Positions 1 to 9,587 of a DNA stretch of 64,000 nucleotides are shown one piece after another (the first letter of the stretch is position 1; every line of letters begins with the position of its first letter). The stretch comes from Rhodospirillales bacterium. Its GTDB lineage: Bacteria; Pseudomonadota; Alphaproteobacteria; Rhodospirillales; Casp-alpha2. Location: the NCBI GenBank assembly GCA_017644185.1, contig JAEPMA010000009.1:1-64000 (forward strand), in the 5' to 3' direction. The position numbers and the translations under genes were made by a program. The notes below the pieces were generated by a model. It had not been told where the DNA came from, ran no database searches, and worked only from the letters and a program-made list of their open reading frames with translations.

Positions 1-3000
1 TCTCGTTACCGGCGCCATCCGTCAGCACTGCGCCGTCCGGAATATCGGAAATCGTGATCGACAAAGATTCCGAGCCATCCGTATCCGTCAAAGCCGACGA
101 GATATCGAGAGAGATCGCCGTGTCTTCGTCACCCGTCGCCATTTCCGTCAAATCGAGTGTCGGCGCATCGGCGTCCGCCGCGACACTGACGTCCAGCTCG
201 CCGGATACCGTCGCGGTGTCGTCGCCATCCGTGGTCGTCACCGACACATCGAGCGTGAAATCGGCGTCCGAGTTCTCGGGCGGTGTGATCGTCAGACCGG
301 TCAACTGGTCCGGCGTCAATGTCGCCGAGCCTTCACTGATGGTGATCTCGTTGCCGGCGCCATCCTTCAGCACCGCGCCGTCGGGGATGTCCGAAATCGT
401 GATCGAGACGGATTCCGAGCCATCCGCATCCGTCGAGACCGCCGTGATGTTCAGCGCAATCGGTTGGTCTTCGGTACCCGCGGCATCCGTGGTCGTCAGG
501 TCGGCCTCATCAGCGACCGCGTCGACATTGATAGAAATCGTGTCGGATACCGATGCCGTATCACCGCCGTTCGCTTCGGTCGACGTCGCGGTAACCGAAA
601 GGTCGAAGGTGCCGGAGAAATCCTCGGGCGGTGTGATGGTCAGATTGTCGAGCAGGTCTGGATCGTCTGCCATATCCGTCGACGATATCGTCCAAGACCC
701 GTCGCCGTTGTCCGTACCTGCAGAGAGAACCGCACCGTCCGGCACACCGGTAATGGTGATTGAGAGAGATTCCGAGCCGTCCACATCAGTTAGACTGGCT
801 GAGATATCAATCGAAATCGCCGCATCCTCAGAACCTGTCGCGGTTTCCGCAAGGGTCAGTGATGGCGCATCAGCGTCCGCATCGACCTGCACCAGCAATT
901 CGACTGGATCGTCATCGTCGGCACGAACTGACAACGCAAAGTCATCGTCGGAATCAGCTGGCGGAATAATCGCCAAGTTCTCGAAATCGGTGACCGTATA
1001 TGAACCATCGTCATTCAGCGACGCACCGATCAGTTGAGCGCCGTCCGGGACGCCGGAAATCGTGATGGTGTCCGCTTCACCTGGATCGATCTGAAGATGG
1101 ATCGATTGATCCTCGGTACCAATCGCATTTTCAACATCCAGCGCACCCTCGATATCCACATTGAAAGTGCTGACATCAACGCCACCGTCCGTGGAAATCG
1201 CCGTAACCTGGACAGAGAAAGTCCCCTCGTAATCCTGCGGCGGTGTCATCACCAACCCGGAAACCTCACCGGCGCTCAGCGACCAGGTGCCATCGCCATT
1301 GTCGGTCCCCTTGTTGAGGATCGACCCTTCCGGAATACCACTCAGAATAAGTGTATCGACGGATTCAGTTGTCGACGGGTCCATAAATGCCTGAATCTGG
1401 AGTTCAACGTCATTGTCTTCGACACCGGTGACATCGTTCGTTTCCAGGAACGGGTTATCGAGCACCGGCGTCACCGTCACACCGAAGGTCGAGGTCACCG
1501 TTGCCTGATCACCGCCGTCGGTCTCGGTCGCCGTGGCACTCACCTCAAGATTGAAATCGCCGTAGTAATCCTGCGGCGGCGTGATGCTTAAGGTGTCCAG
1601 AAGGTCCGGGTTGCTGGCGAACTCCTCAGCGGAAATCGTCCACGAACCGTTGCCGTTATTCGTACCGAAGTTCAACGATGAACCGTCCGGGATATTGTTG
1701 ATGGTCACCGAGAGCGTTTCAGAACCATCTAAGTCGGTCAAAGATGCCGAAATATCCAACGCAATCGCCGTATCCTCGGCACCGGTCACACTGCCGGACG
1801 AAAGTGTCGGATCATCTGCCTCGTCCGTCGGCTCGGTAACGCCTTCAACATCGATGGTGACAGTCGCTGTGGAGGTGCCACCATTGCCATCCGTAATGGT
1901 GTAATTGAAATCAGTCTCACCGTTCCAATCCGCATCGGGCGTGAACGTGAAGGTGCCGTCGCCATTATCGACGATGGTGCCGTTGTCCGGCTGCTCGAAC
2001 GAGGTGATGGTCAGGGTATCGCCGTCAATATCAGTGTCGTTCCCGAGAATATCGGCAGCACTGATCGTGATTGGGGTATCTTCCTGGCCAGTAAAATAGT
2101 CATCAACCGCGACCGGCGGGTCGTTGATCCCATCAATGTCGATCGTAACAGTCGCCGTCGACGTCTCGCCATTGCCGTCGGTGATCGTGTAATTGAAGTT
2201 GGTTTCACCAGACCAGTTATCGTCCGGAATGAACGAGAACGTCCCGTCCCCGTTGTCGACGATGACACCATCGTCCGGCTGTTCGATGCTAATTACATTA
2301 AGTGTGTCACCGTCCGGATCGGTATCGTTCAGCAACAAATCCTGTGTGGTGAACACGATCGGATTGTCCTCGGTGCCCGAGAAAGCATCGTCATTGGCAA
2401 CCGGCGGATCGTTCACGCCGTCAACATCGATGGTCACCGTGGCCGTCGACGTGCCGCCGTTGCCATCGGAAATCGTATAGGTGAAATCGGTTTCACCATT
2501 CCAGCCTTCATTCGGCGTGAACGTATAAGTACCGTCCCCATTATCGACGATGGTGCCGTTTTCCGGTTGATCGAAGTCGACAATGGTCAGCGAGTCACCT
2601 TCAGGGTCGCTGTCGTTACTCAGCAACTGATCTGTGGTAATGACAATTTGCGTATTCTCTGTGCCCGAAAATGCGTCGTCGACAGCGACCGGCGGGTCGT
2701 TCACGCCCTCTGACGTAATAGTAACTTGTGCCGTTGCTGTGCTGTTGCCGTCCGTAATCGTATACGTGAACTCGGTGCTACCGTCCCAATTCTCGTTTGG
2801 CGTAAACGTCAGACTACCGTCATCATTCTGGGTGATTAGCCCGTCGTCAGGCTGTTGAATCTGCGTGACCGTCAGCGTATCGCCGTCAAGATCCGAGTCG
2901 TTAACCAGCAGGTCCTGCACCGTGAAGTTCACCGGCGCACCTTCGTCACTGATGAACGAGTCGTCCTCTGCGACCGGCGGATCGTTCACGGCATCCACAT

Positions 3001-4243
3001 CGATGGTCGCCGTGGCGGTTGCCGTTTCGGTGCCGTCGGTGATCGTGTAGTCGAAGGTTTCCGTACCGTTCCAGTTCTCATCCGGCGTGAAGGTCGCAGT
3101 GCCGTCCTCGTTAAGCGTAACGGTGCCGAAACCCACATCCACGGTATCACCCGGATTCACATCCTGTCCGTCGATCTGAGTAATCGTCAGGTCATCACCG
3201 TCCAGATCGCTGTCGTTGTCGAGCAGATCAAGTGTGACGGGCGTATCTTCGTTGGTCGTGGCAAAATCATCGACCGCGACCGGCGGATCGTTTACGCCAT
3301 CCACATCAATGGTGACCTGGGCGGTTGCGGTCCCCCCGTCTTCATCGACGATCGTGTAGTTGAAATTGGTTTCGCCGTTCCAATTTTCACCCGGTGTAAA
3401 GGTGAACGTACCATCACCATTGTCGACAACCGTGCCGTTGGCCGGTTGATCGAAGCTCTGGATCGAGATGGAATCGCTATCCAGATCGAAGTCGTTGCTG
3501 AGCAACTCTTCGGCGGTGAACGTGATCGGCGTATCTTCCTGACCGGAGAACGCGTCGTCTACGGCCACCGGATCAAGATTGACGTCGGGATCAACCGGGA
3601 CGGTTGGCGTCGTGGGTGCAGTTGGTTCGGATGGAACCGTTGCCTCGGTCGGTGTCGTCGGGGTGGTCGGCTCGGCCGCCACCGTCGGTGCCGTCGGGGC
3701 GGCAGCCGCCTGTGGGACGAATTGCGGCCCACCCTCTTCCGGTCCGCCAGCGCCTTGAGGTTCTTCTTGCGGCTCTTCCGCCGGCGCCTCGGCTTCCTCT
3801 ACGGGCTCGTCGCCGGCGGCGACCGGCCCTTCCCCCTGGCCCTGTCCGCCACCTTGCTCCTCACCACGGTCATAGACCGGTTCGTCAAAGGCGGGATTGA
3901 TGAACTCGGGCTCAGCCTCCGGATCTTCCTCAAGCGCGTTCATCGCCCCTTCCGGGTTGATCACGCGGCCGGTCGGCGGCAATCCGTCGGTAATTTCCTG
4001 ATCGGTGAGCTGGCTACCCGTGTGGATCGTAGACATGGACTGTGACAGCGCCGGCTCCGGGTTATCCCCATCGTCACCAAACGCGTTGTCGGGCTGATCC
4101 TCGACATCATCGAGCGGCGCATCGCCGTCGCCGAACTGGCTCAGTTCATCGAGGATTCGCTGGGCTTCAGCTGAAGAGGCCTCATTGTCCTCTTCATCCT
4201 CTTCGATGCCGCCCGGGTTCGGATTGATATCGTCTTCAGCCAT
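1..4243 (-). CDS. Giant repeat adhesin-like protein, RTX/T1SS type (N-terminal part, runs off left edge)
   Basis: One open frame reads from an ATG at 4243 to the window edge without a stop (1414 codons), so the C-terminus is missing. Residues 1 to about 225 are acidic and Pro/Thr-rich, with no signal peptide, as expected for type I secretion substrates. Residues about 225-800 hold six repeats of about 95 residues, each opening with a motif like NDPPVAVDD followed by ED and LLxNDxD: cadherin-like tandem repeats. From about residue 800 the repeats change to the form LTDxDGSESLSITIxxIPDGAxL, at least six copies, resembling the T1SS-143 repeat of large RTX proteins. By family it is probably a calcium-binding surface adhesin. 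No type I exporter is visible here. All long plus-strand frames in this region are antisense shadows of it. Confidence 0.9.
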   Translation of the reverse strand, partial: MAEDDINPNPGGIEEDEEDNEASSAEAQRILDELSQFGDGDAPLDDVEDQPDNAFGDDGDNPEPALSQSMSTIHTGSQLTDQEITDGLPPTGRVINPEGAMNALEEDPEAEPEFINPAFDEPVYDRGEEQGGGQGQGEGPVAAGDEPVEEAEAPAEEPQEEPQGAGGPEEGGPQFVPQAAAAPTAPTVAAEPTTPTTPTEATVPSEPTAPTTPTVPVDPDVNLDPVAVDDAFSGQEDTPITFTAEELLSNDFDLDSDSISIQSFDQPANGTVVDNGDGTFTFTPGENWNGETNFNYTIVDEDGGTATAQVTIDVDGVNDPPVAVDDFATTNEDTPVTLDLLDNDSDLDGDDLTITQIDGQDVNPGDTVDVGFGTVTLNEDGTATFTPDENWNGTETFDYTITDGTETATATATIDVDAVNDPPVAEDDSFISDEGAPVNFTVQDLLVNDSDLDGDTLTVTQIQQPDDGLITQNDDGSLTFTPNENWDGSTEFTYTITDGNSTATAQVTITSEGVNDPPVAVDDAFSGTENTQIVITTDQLLSNDSDPEGDSLTIVDFDQPENGTIVDNGDGTYTFTPNEGWNGETDFTYTISDGNGGTSTATVTIDVDGVNDPPVANDDAFSGTEDNPIVFTTQDLLLNDTDPDGDTLNVISIEQPDDGVIVDNGDGTFSFIPDDNWSGETNFNYTITDGNGETSTATVTIDIDGINDPPVAVDDYFTGQEDTPITISAADILGNDTDIDGDTLTITSFEQPDNGTIVDNGDGTFTFTPDADWNGETDFNYTITDGNGGTSTATVTIDVEGVTEPTDEADDPTLSSGSVTGAEDTAIALDISASLTDLDGSETLSVTINNIPDGSSLNFGTNNGNGSWTISAEEFASNPDLLDTLSITPPQDYYGDFNLEVSATATETDGGDQATVTSTFGVTVTPVLDNPFLETNDVTGVEDNDVELQIQAFMDPSTTESVDTLILSGIPEGSILNKGTDNGDGTWSLSAGEVSGLVMTPPQDYEGTFSVQVTAISTDGGVDVSTFNVDIEGALDVENAIGTEDQSIHLQIDPGEADTITISGVPDGAQLIGASLNDDGSYTVTDFENLAIIPPADSDDDFALSVRADDDDPVELLVQVDADADAPSLTLAETATGSEDAAISIDISASLTDVDGSESLSITITGVPDGAVLSAGTDNGDGSWTISSTDMADDPDLLDNLTITPPEDFSGTFDLSVTATSTEANGGDTASVSDTISINVDAVADEADLTTTDAAGTEDQPIALNITAVSTDADGSESVSITISDIPDGAVLKDGAGNEITISEGSATLTPDQLTGLTITPPENSDADFTLDVSVTTTDGDDTATVSGELDVSVAADADAPTLDLTEMATGDEDTAISLDISSALTDTDGSESLSITISDIPDGAVLTDGAGNE

Positions 4244-4407
4244 GTCACTTCATCCATTCATTGAGCATGCGCGCGGCGGAGACAGCCGGCGCACGCGTTT
4301 GCCAGCACCTTTGGCATAGGGAGGATTTAGTAAAATGTCATGAAAAACCGAAGAATCTGGCGACTAAGCTCAGACGGGTGCCCTTAGCGCCGAAATTTGG
4401 CTTGTTT

Positions 4408-5805
4408 TCAGGGCTTTTCGGGCTCTGACCAGGCCGGTACCGGCCATGGCGGCATAGTCTTCACAGAGCCGCCGACATGCACTTTCCCAGGCAGCCGGCA
4501 GGCGTCGGGGAAGTCGTCTGCGCCCCTGAAGCGAAACACGCTGTCGTGCACCTTGGCGTGGTCACGGACCAACGGCCAGATCACGTCACGCAGAAATTCC
4601 TGATCGTTCCACTTATTGCGGGCATAACCGAGCGCGACATCGGCGAGCCCCCGGATGTTCGGCAAGACCCGCGCGACGCCGCCCCACATCCCGGCCAGCA
4701 TGACTTCCATGTGATACGGATGATCACGCATGACATGAAACGGGAGGCCGGACTTGATCCAGTCATCGACGGCGACGGCTTCCTGCATATTGAGGCGCGA
4801 GTCGGCATCCCGGCAGACGAAACGCTCCACGTTTTCGTCGTCGGAAGCCAGAAACCGCCACAAGGGCTTTAGAGCTAACAGATTGGAATCACGGATAATA
4901 TGCACCTCCGCGCCGAGCCTGCGGAGCTCCTGGATGATTGGATCCGGCACGCTCAGGTCACAGTAGAAGCGGCACCGCCACCCGGCATAGACGTGAGGTG
5001 CAATCTGCGCGTTGACGATGGCGCCGTGGGTGTAGACCGGATCATCGCCCCACAGGCTGAAGGCGATCACGTTCTTCGATCTGTCCATGGGATCGAACGC
5101 TGACTCCCTTGGTGAGAGCCGAATACCGAGGTTCATCTCCTCGAATTTCCGGGTCGCGAACGCGTCCTTCATCTCCAGCGCGACCGCCGCTTCCTTCAAA
5201 GCTTCAGCCTCGTTTTCGGATTGATAAAGGGTGATCACGAGAGCGTTGCGGGTGGGGATATCGTCGGGGTTCAAGGCGATCGCGCGGCGGATCGCGGAGA
5301 CCGATTCCTCGAACTTTTTCAAACGTCTAAGGGAAACCCCATAGAGGCTCCAGGCGAGCGCATCCTTCGATCCCGCATCTGAATCAAGATACCACTTGAA
5401 CAGCGGCGCGGCCTCGATATCGCGGCCCAGTTCCTGGGTCACGACCGCCAACTGATAGCGCGCTTTGAGGTAATTCTCGTTTGATTTCAGTGCCGTACGG
5501 AACGCGAGCTGGGCCTTCTCCAAGTCCTTCATATCCCGGTGACATGCCCCCAAAAGAGTCCGGATATCGGCCCGGTCGGGGAGTTCGGCGAGGATATTTT
5601 CCAAAACCGGGATCGCGTCACGCTGCTTCCCGAGACGCCTCAACGACATCGCAAGGACCAGTGACAGACTGTTTTTATCTGCACAATCCTGCATATTTTC
5701 CCGCGCATGGGTCGCGGCGGCCTCGAACCTTAACCCTTTATAGTGCGAAAAGGCCGTTTTTACCGCCGGATCGGGTGTCGCGTTTTCGAGGTTCTCTTCA
5801 TCCAT
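4408..5805 (-). CDS. TPR protein with C-terminal glycosyltransferase-like domain
   Basis: The predicted product has 465 residues. Residues about 10-245 form tetratricopeptide repeats (for example the LxxxLxxxPDRADIRTLLG and ALNPDDIPTRNALV segments). Residues about 245-465 form a separate globular domain with a DAD motif at 333-335 and the following SRLN. That resembles the metal/nucleotide-sugar site of GT-A-like transferases, but the assignment is weak. The ATG at 5805 was preferred to an upstream in-frame ATG at 5907, because the longer form would overlap the divergent GST gene and has no TPR-like sequence. It is on the same strand and 164 bp upstream of the giant repeat protein, so a role in modifying or assembling that protein is conceivable but only inferred. 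Confidence 0.8.
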   Translation of the reverse strand: MDEENLENATPDPAVKTAFSHYKGLRFEAAATHARENMQDCADKNSLSLVLAMSLRRLGKQRDAIPVLENILAELPDRADIRTLLGACHRDMKDLEKAQLAFRTALKSNENYLKARYQLAVVTQELGRDIEAAPLFKWYLDSDAGSKDALAWSLYGVSLRRLKKFEESVSAIRRAIALNPDDIPTRNALVITLYQSENEAEALKEAAVALEMKDAFATRKFEEMNLGIRLSPRESAFDPMDRSKNVIAFSLWGDDPVYTHGAIVNAQIAPHVYAGWRCRFYCDLSVPDPIIQELRRLGAEVHIIRDSNLLALKPLWRFLASDDENVERFVCRDADSRLNMQEAVAVDDWIKSGLPFHVMRDHPYHMEVMLAGMWGGVARVLPNIRGLADVALGYARNKWNDQEFLRDVIWPLVRDHAKVHDSVFRFRGADDFPDACRLPGKVHVGGSVKTMPPWPVPAWSEPEKP

Positions 5806-5934
5806 GAGGGTGGTATGCGCCGCCGCCCGTTCCCATGTATCTGCATATATAAACTCGGTCAGTGACCGATACTGACAGCCGTCCGTTCGAACGGCAATCC
5901 GATGCAACGATCATTCCGCGGGGGAGACGATTTC

Positions 5935-6555
5935 ATGGTTCGAGTACTGGGGCGCGCAAATTCCATCAATGTCCAGAAAGTCATGTGGATCGCCGCCGAG
6001 ATCGGCCTCGATGTCGAACGTGTCGACGTCGGCGGCGCGTTCGGCGGCAACGACACGTCGGACTATCTGTCGAAGAATCCGAACGGCCGCGTACCGACGT
6101 TGGAGGACGGCGACTTCGTTTTGTGGGAGTCGAACGCCATCGTCCGCTATCTGACCGAGAAATACGGCTCCGCGCCCTGGAAGCCGGCGAAAATTGAAGA
6201 CACGTTCCACGCCCACCAGTGGATGGATTTTTATCTGACGACGATGCACCCGCCGATGACGACGGTGTTCTGGACCCTGATCCGCACGAAACCGGAAGAC
6301 CGTGACATGGACGCTTTCAAGAAAGCCGAGAAAGAAGCGGCGAAGGCGTGGGCGATCGTCGACAATCATCTGAAAGACAACCCCTTCATGACGGGCACTG
6401 CCCCGACCATGGGAGATATACCGCTGGGGTGCGCGGCATACCGCTGGCACAATCTCGATGTCGAGCGCCCGGATCTGCCGCACCTCAAACGCTGGTACGA
6501 CAGCTTCGCCAGCCGCCTCGCGTATCAGGAAAACGTCATGCTGCCGTTGACCTGA
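5935..6555 (+). CDS. Glutathione S-transferase family protein
   Basis: The product has 206 residues with the two-domain cytosolic GST layout. An N-terminal thioredoxin-like domain carries GRANSINVQKVMW near the start (the Ser is the likely glutathione-activating residue), the cis-Pro segment RVPTLEDG, and the glutathione-contacting ESNAIVRYL. A helical C-terminal domain from about residue 90 follows. The ATG at 5935 is chosen because it follows a purine-rich GGGGGAGAC site and begins exactly at the beta-strand of the GST fold; an upstream ATG at 5902 adds an unrelated tail. It probably conjugates or isomerises electrophilic metabolites with glutathione. The genes downstream (hydrolase, DsbA-like isomerase, hydratase) suggest involvement in aromatic or xenobiotic breakdown, though the substrate is unknown. 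Confidence 0.88.
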   Translation: MVRVLGRANSINVQKVMWIAAEIGLDVERVDVGGAFGGNDTSDYLSKNPNGRVPTLEDGDFVLWESNAIVRYLTEKYGSAPWKPAKIEDTFHAHQWMDFYLTTMHPPMTTVFWTLIRTKPEDRDMDAFKKAEKEAAKAWAIVDNHLKDNPFMTGTAPTMGDIPLGCAAYRWHNLDVERPDLPHLKRWYDSFASRLAYQENVMLPLT

Positions 6556-6612
6556 TTTGCTATAACCGACCACAAACGCACTTTAAACGAACCAACATCA
6601 CCGGGGGGAAAG

Positions 6613-7482
6613 ATGGCCGATAAAGTCTACGGCGATTTCACGCAGGAAGAACTCGACTGGCAGTACAACAACCGCGAGCGGGTGCCGAACCACGAAGAGT
6701 TCACCTCAGCCTACAAAGCGCGCGGCGATGCCTTCGCCCAGAAAGCGCCGCACGTGTTCGACCTCCCGTTCGGCGATACGCCCGCCGAGGTTGTCGACGT
6801 CTACCCCGCTCATGAATCCGACGACCTCGCCCCCGTCCTGATTTTCTTTCATGGCGGGTACTGGTTCTCGCGCCACAAGGACGACTTCCGTTACATCCCG
6901 GCGGGCTTCGCGCCCGCAGGCGCGATGGTTGTCGTCGTCAACTATGCGCTCATCCCCGACGTCGACATGCCGGAACTGATCCGCCAATGCCGGGCGTCGG
7001 TCAAATGGACATATGACAACGCGGAAGAACACGGCGGTGATCCGAACAACATCTATATCGCAGGGCACTCGGCGGGCGGCCACATCACCGCCATGATGCA
7101 CGCGACGGACTGGGCTGATTGGGGTGTCGACGGTAAATCGATCAAGGGCGCGATGGCGATTTCGGGCCTCTACGATCTGGAGCCGATCCGCCTGAACTAC
7201 ATGAATCCGACCCTGGGCTTCACCCCCGAAATCGTAAACGAATACAGCCCGGTTCACCTGAAACCGACCATCAACGCGCCCATCATCTTCGCCGTCGGCG
7301 GCGCCGAGACATCCGAGTTCCAGCGCCACAAGGACATGCTGATGGGCCCCTGGTCGCAGGCCGGGCTTTCGTGTGAGCAGGTCACGGTCCCCGACCTCAA
7401 CCACTTCACCATCCTCGAAGATTTCTCGACCGAGGGCCGGACGCTGAACACCCGGATGCGGGAACTGATGAAGCTGTCATGA
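6613..7482 (+). CDS. Alpha/beta hydrolase, arylformamidase/BD-FAE-like
   Basis: The product has 289 residues. It shows the oxyanion-hole motif HGGYW at about residue 76, the nucleophile elbow GHSAGGH, and a C-terminal DLNHFT segment carrying the probable catalytic His; a GGAETSEF segment before it may carry the acid. HGGYW plus GHSAGGH is typical of the hormone-sensitive-lipase-like group that includes kynurenine formamidase and carboxylesterases. A GGGGGGAAAG ribosome site lies just before the ATG. The stop overlaps the start of the next gene (ATGA), so the two are co-translated. The substrate is not visible from sequence; ester or formamide hydrolysis in a small catabolic operon is the likely role. 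Confidence 0.87.
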   Translation: MADKVYGDFTQEELDWQYNNRERVPNHEEFTSAYKARGDAFAQKAPHVFDLPFGDTPAEVVDVYPAHESDDLAPVLIFFHGGYWFSRHKDDFRYIPAGFAPAGAMVVVVNYALIPDVDMPELIRQCRASVKWTYDNAEEHGGDPNNIYIAGHSAGGHITAMMHATDWADWGVDGKSIKGAMAISGLYDLEPIRLNYMNPTLGFTPEIVNEYSPVHLKPTINAPIIFAVGGAETSEFQRHKDMLMGPWSQAGLSCEQVTVPDLNHFTILEDFSTEGRTLNTRMRELMKLS

Positions 7483-8177
7483 ACGGCATATCCGGTTTGC
7501 GCCCGGCGCCGGGCGACGATCAGAAGTTCCACGTCGACGTCTTCTGGTCGATGCGGAGCCCGTTCTGCTACCTCGCCCTCGACCGGTTGCTGGAGATGGA
7601 CCGCAACTTCGAGGTCTTCATCGACATCCGCCCCGTGTGGCCGATCGCGGTCCGGAAGCCCGACTTCTTCAAGACCGTGAACCCGAAGTACCGGCGCTAT
7701 CATTCGGCCGACTGCACGCGGATGGCGGAATATCTAAACATCCCCTTCCGCCGCCCGCCGGTGCCTGACCCGATCATCCAGGACGAAGAGACGTTGGAAG
7801 TCGCGAAGGACCAGCCCTACATCCGCACCCTCACGTTATTGGCTGCCGCCGCGCAGATCAGAAACGCCGGCCTCCCCTTCATGGACAAGGTCTTCCGTAT
7901 GCTGTGGGACGGCTCGACCGATAACTGGCACGAGGGTTCGCACCTGATCGACGCCATGAACGCGGCCGGCCTGAACGGGCATGCCTTGATGGCGGACGTC
8001 GAGGCCGACCCGGAAAGATTGGAAGCCGTGATCTCAGAAAACGAAAAGGCGCAGGAAGATAGCGACCACTGGGGCGTACCGCTGATGGTCTACAACGGTG
8101 AGACGTTCTTCGGTCAGGACCGGGTGCACATTCTATTATGGCGCATGATGCAGGATGGGCTTTCCGAGCGGGCTTAG
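7479..8177 (+). CDS. DsbA-family thioredoxin-fold protein, 2-hydroxychromene-2-carboxylate isomerase-like
   Basis: The product has 232 residues. The N-terminal strand VDVFWSMRSPFCYLAL matches the DxxSPxxYLA opening of 2-hydroxychromene-2-carboxylate isomerases, a glutathione-dependent branch of the DsbA fold. There is no CxxC pair, so it is unlikely to be a disulfide oxidase. The long helical insertion and the C-terminal WGVPLMVYNGETFFGQDR segment (cis-Pro and GQDR) fit the same family. It overlaps the upstream hydrolase by four bases. The isomerase is known from naphthalene-type pathways, but many homologues have no established substrate, so only the family is called with confidence. Confidence 0.85.
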   Translation: MNGISGLRPAPGDDQKFHVDVFWSMRSPFCYLALDRLLEMDRNFEVFIDIRPVWPIAVRKPDFFKTVNPKYRRYHSADCTRMAEYLNIPFRRPPVPDPIIQDEETLEVAKDQPYIRTLTLLAAAAQIRNAGLPFMDKVFRMLWDGSTDNWHEGSHLIDAMNAAGLNGHALMADVEADPERLEAVISENEKAQEDSDHWGVPLMVYNGETFFGQDRVHILLWRMMQDGLSERA

Positions 8178-8198
8178 TCCGCACGCTCACCTTGCCTT

Positions 8199-8745
8199 GT
8201 CATCCCCGCGAAAGCGGGGACCCAAACTGAAAATGGTCGGACTGGATTCCGGCCGCAGCCTGTGCCCGCGTCTGCGGGGGCCGGAATGACGAACCGAAAA
8301 CCACAACCGTCACCCCGGCCCCGGGCCGCGCCTGGGACAGGCTCCAGCCGAGTCCTAAAATACAGGTGGCGTCACTGGGTCCCGGATTTAATCCGGGGCT
8401 TGATATGGGACCCATAACGGCATCGGCGGTCATAGTCAGCAAAATCGTATGGGCCCTGAATCAAGTTCAGGGCGACGGAAAATTCTTACCCCTTCCCTCT
8501 ATGTGGGAGAGGGATAAGTACGGCAGATGTTGCGGCAGGGTCCCTCTCCTCCATTCATGGAGGAGAGGACAGGTGAGGAGGCTACCCCAGAACGACGTTG
8601 GCTCGACCAGATTCCGGCCGCAGCCTGTGCCCGCGTATGCGGTGGCCGGAATGACGTACTGGAGAGATAACGTCACCCCGGCGCACGCCGGGGTCCAGAA
8701 TTGCGGATGGTGCCGCTGGGTTCCCGCTTGCGCGGGAATGACGAG
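8199..8745. repeat. Cluster of palindromic intergenic repeats (585-bp gap without a gene)
   Basis: No convincing gene lies between 8178 and 8762. The gap is a mosaic of GC-rich imperfect palindromes. One unit (8199-8291) opens GTCATCCCCGCG and closes CCGGAATGAC. A second starts near 8309 (GTCACCCCGG). A segment at 8449-8478 recurs identically at 21519-21548. An ORF-free block of the CCCTCTCC / GGAGAGG type occupies 8488-8582. Further GTCACCCCGG...GGAATGACG units lie at 8598-8745. Units of the same families recur at 9588, 11019, 18741, 21484, 30755 and 61868. They resemble small mobile or RNA-hairpin-forming elements common in alphaproteobacterial intergenic DNA. Confidence 0.75.
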
Positions 8746-8762
8746 CAGCTGGCACAAGCGCC

Positions 8763-9542
8763 CTAAACCGCCGTGATTTCGACGGGTGAGAGGCCGGTGT
8801 AGTCCGCGTCGATGATGTCGCCCGGGTGGATCGCTTCGATCCCAGTACAGGTGCCCGTGGTGATGACCTCACCCTTCTTGAGACCGCGCCCGAATTTCGA
8901 CTGCTGGTTGGCGAGCCACACCATCACGTTCATCGGGTCGCCGAGCGCGCGGCTGCCGGGGCCGCGGTCTTTTTCCTCGCCATTAATCCTTAGACCGATC
9001 TCGAGCGTCTTGAGATCGTGTTTGCGCCAATCACGATCCCATTCACCGACGACGAGCGCGATGTTCACGCCCCCGTCCGCCGTCGACATCGGCCGGCCGT
9101 AGCCCGCCAGCCCGCCGGCGACACGTGTGCCCACGACCTCGATCGCGCCTGCAATAGTCTCGACGGCGGCCGCGACCTGGTCATACGTATACGCCCCCTC
9201 CTTCGCCGGCAGATCGCTCCCCAACCGAAACGCGATCTCACCCTGGACCTGCGGCATTTGCGTGGGGACCAGTTCGATCCGGGCGGGACTGTCGAGCAGA
9301 AACGGTTTCAGGATCGGGCCGGAGCCCGGCTCGTCGGTACCGACGCGGCGCATCGCCGCCTCGCTGGTGGAGCCGATCTTGAAGCCGACAACGTCGAGCC
9401 CCGACAGCCGCGTCACTTCCGCCTGGATGGCGTAGGAATTTTCCAGCGTCGGTTTCGGGTCGATCTCGTCCGGCTGAACGACCGTGCCGTTCAAACGGGC
9501 CTGCCAGAGTCTCTGTGCGATGTCGGTGGTCATGGGGTGCAT
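8763..9542 (-). CDS. 2-keto-4-pentenoate hydratase / oxalocrotonate decarboxylase family protein
   Basis: The product has 259 residues, the usual length of the MhpD family. Recognisable features are KPTLENSYAIQ and VVGFKIGSTSE near the N-terminus, then QGEIAFRLGSDLP (metal-binding Glu region), an SRALGDPMNVMVWLANQ segment and the closing GEVITTGTCTG motif, the family hallmark near the active site. Members hydrate 2-hydroxypenta-2,4-dienoate-type products or decarboxylate 4-oxalocrotonate in meta-cleavage pathways; the choice cannot be made here. A second ATG nine bases in (9533) is an equally good start. It is on the opposite strand to the neighbouring GST/isomerase cluster and shares a direction with the MFS gene. 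Confidence 0.86.
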   Translation of the reverse strand: MHPMTTDIAQRLWQARLNGTVVQPDEIDPKPTLENSYAIQAEVTRLSGLDVVGFKIGSTSEAAMRRVGTDEPGSGPILKPFLLDSPARIELVPTQMPQVQGEIAFRLGSDLPAKEGAYTYDQVAAAVETIAGAIEVVGTRVAGGLAGYGRPMSTADGGVNIALVVGEWDRDWRKHDLKTLEIGLRINGEEKDRGPGSRALGDPMNVMVWLANQQSKFGRGLKKGEVITTGTCTGIEAIHPGDIIDADYTGLSPVEITAV

Positions 9543-9587
9543 TCCAATCAGAAGGACTTCAATTCACTATGTTTACCCCCCTCACCT

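Noticed and set aside
54-1037. 327-codon plus-strand frame and similar plus frames up to 4227
   Set aside because: They lie antisense to the giant minus-strand repeat protein, whose translation shows regular repeat motifs. The plus frames have biased Ser/Val or Arg composition and no recognisable domains.
8366-8776. 136-codon frame and other short frames in the 8178-8762 gap
   Set aside because: They run through palindromic intergenic repeats and encode repeat-derived peptides with no ribosome site.
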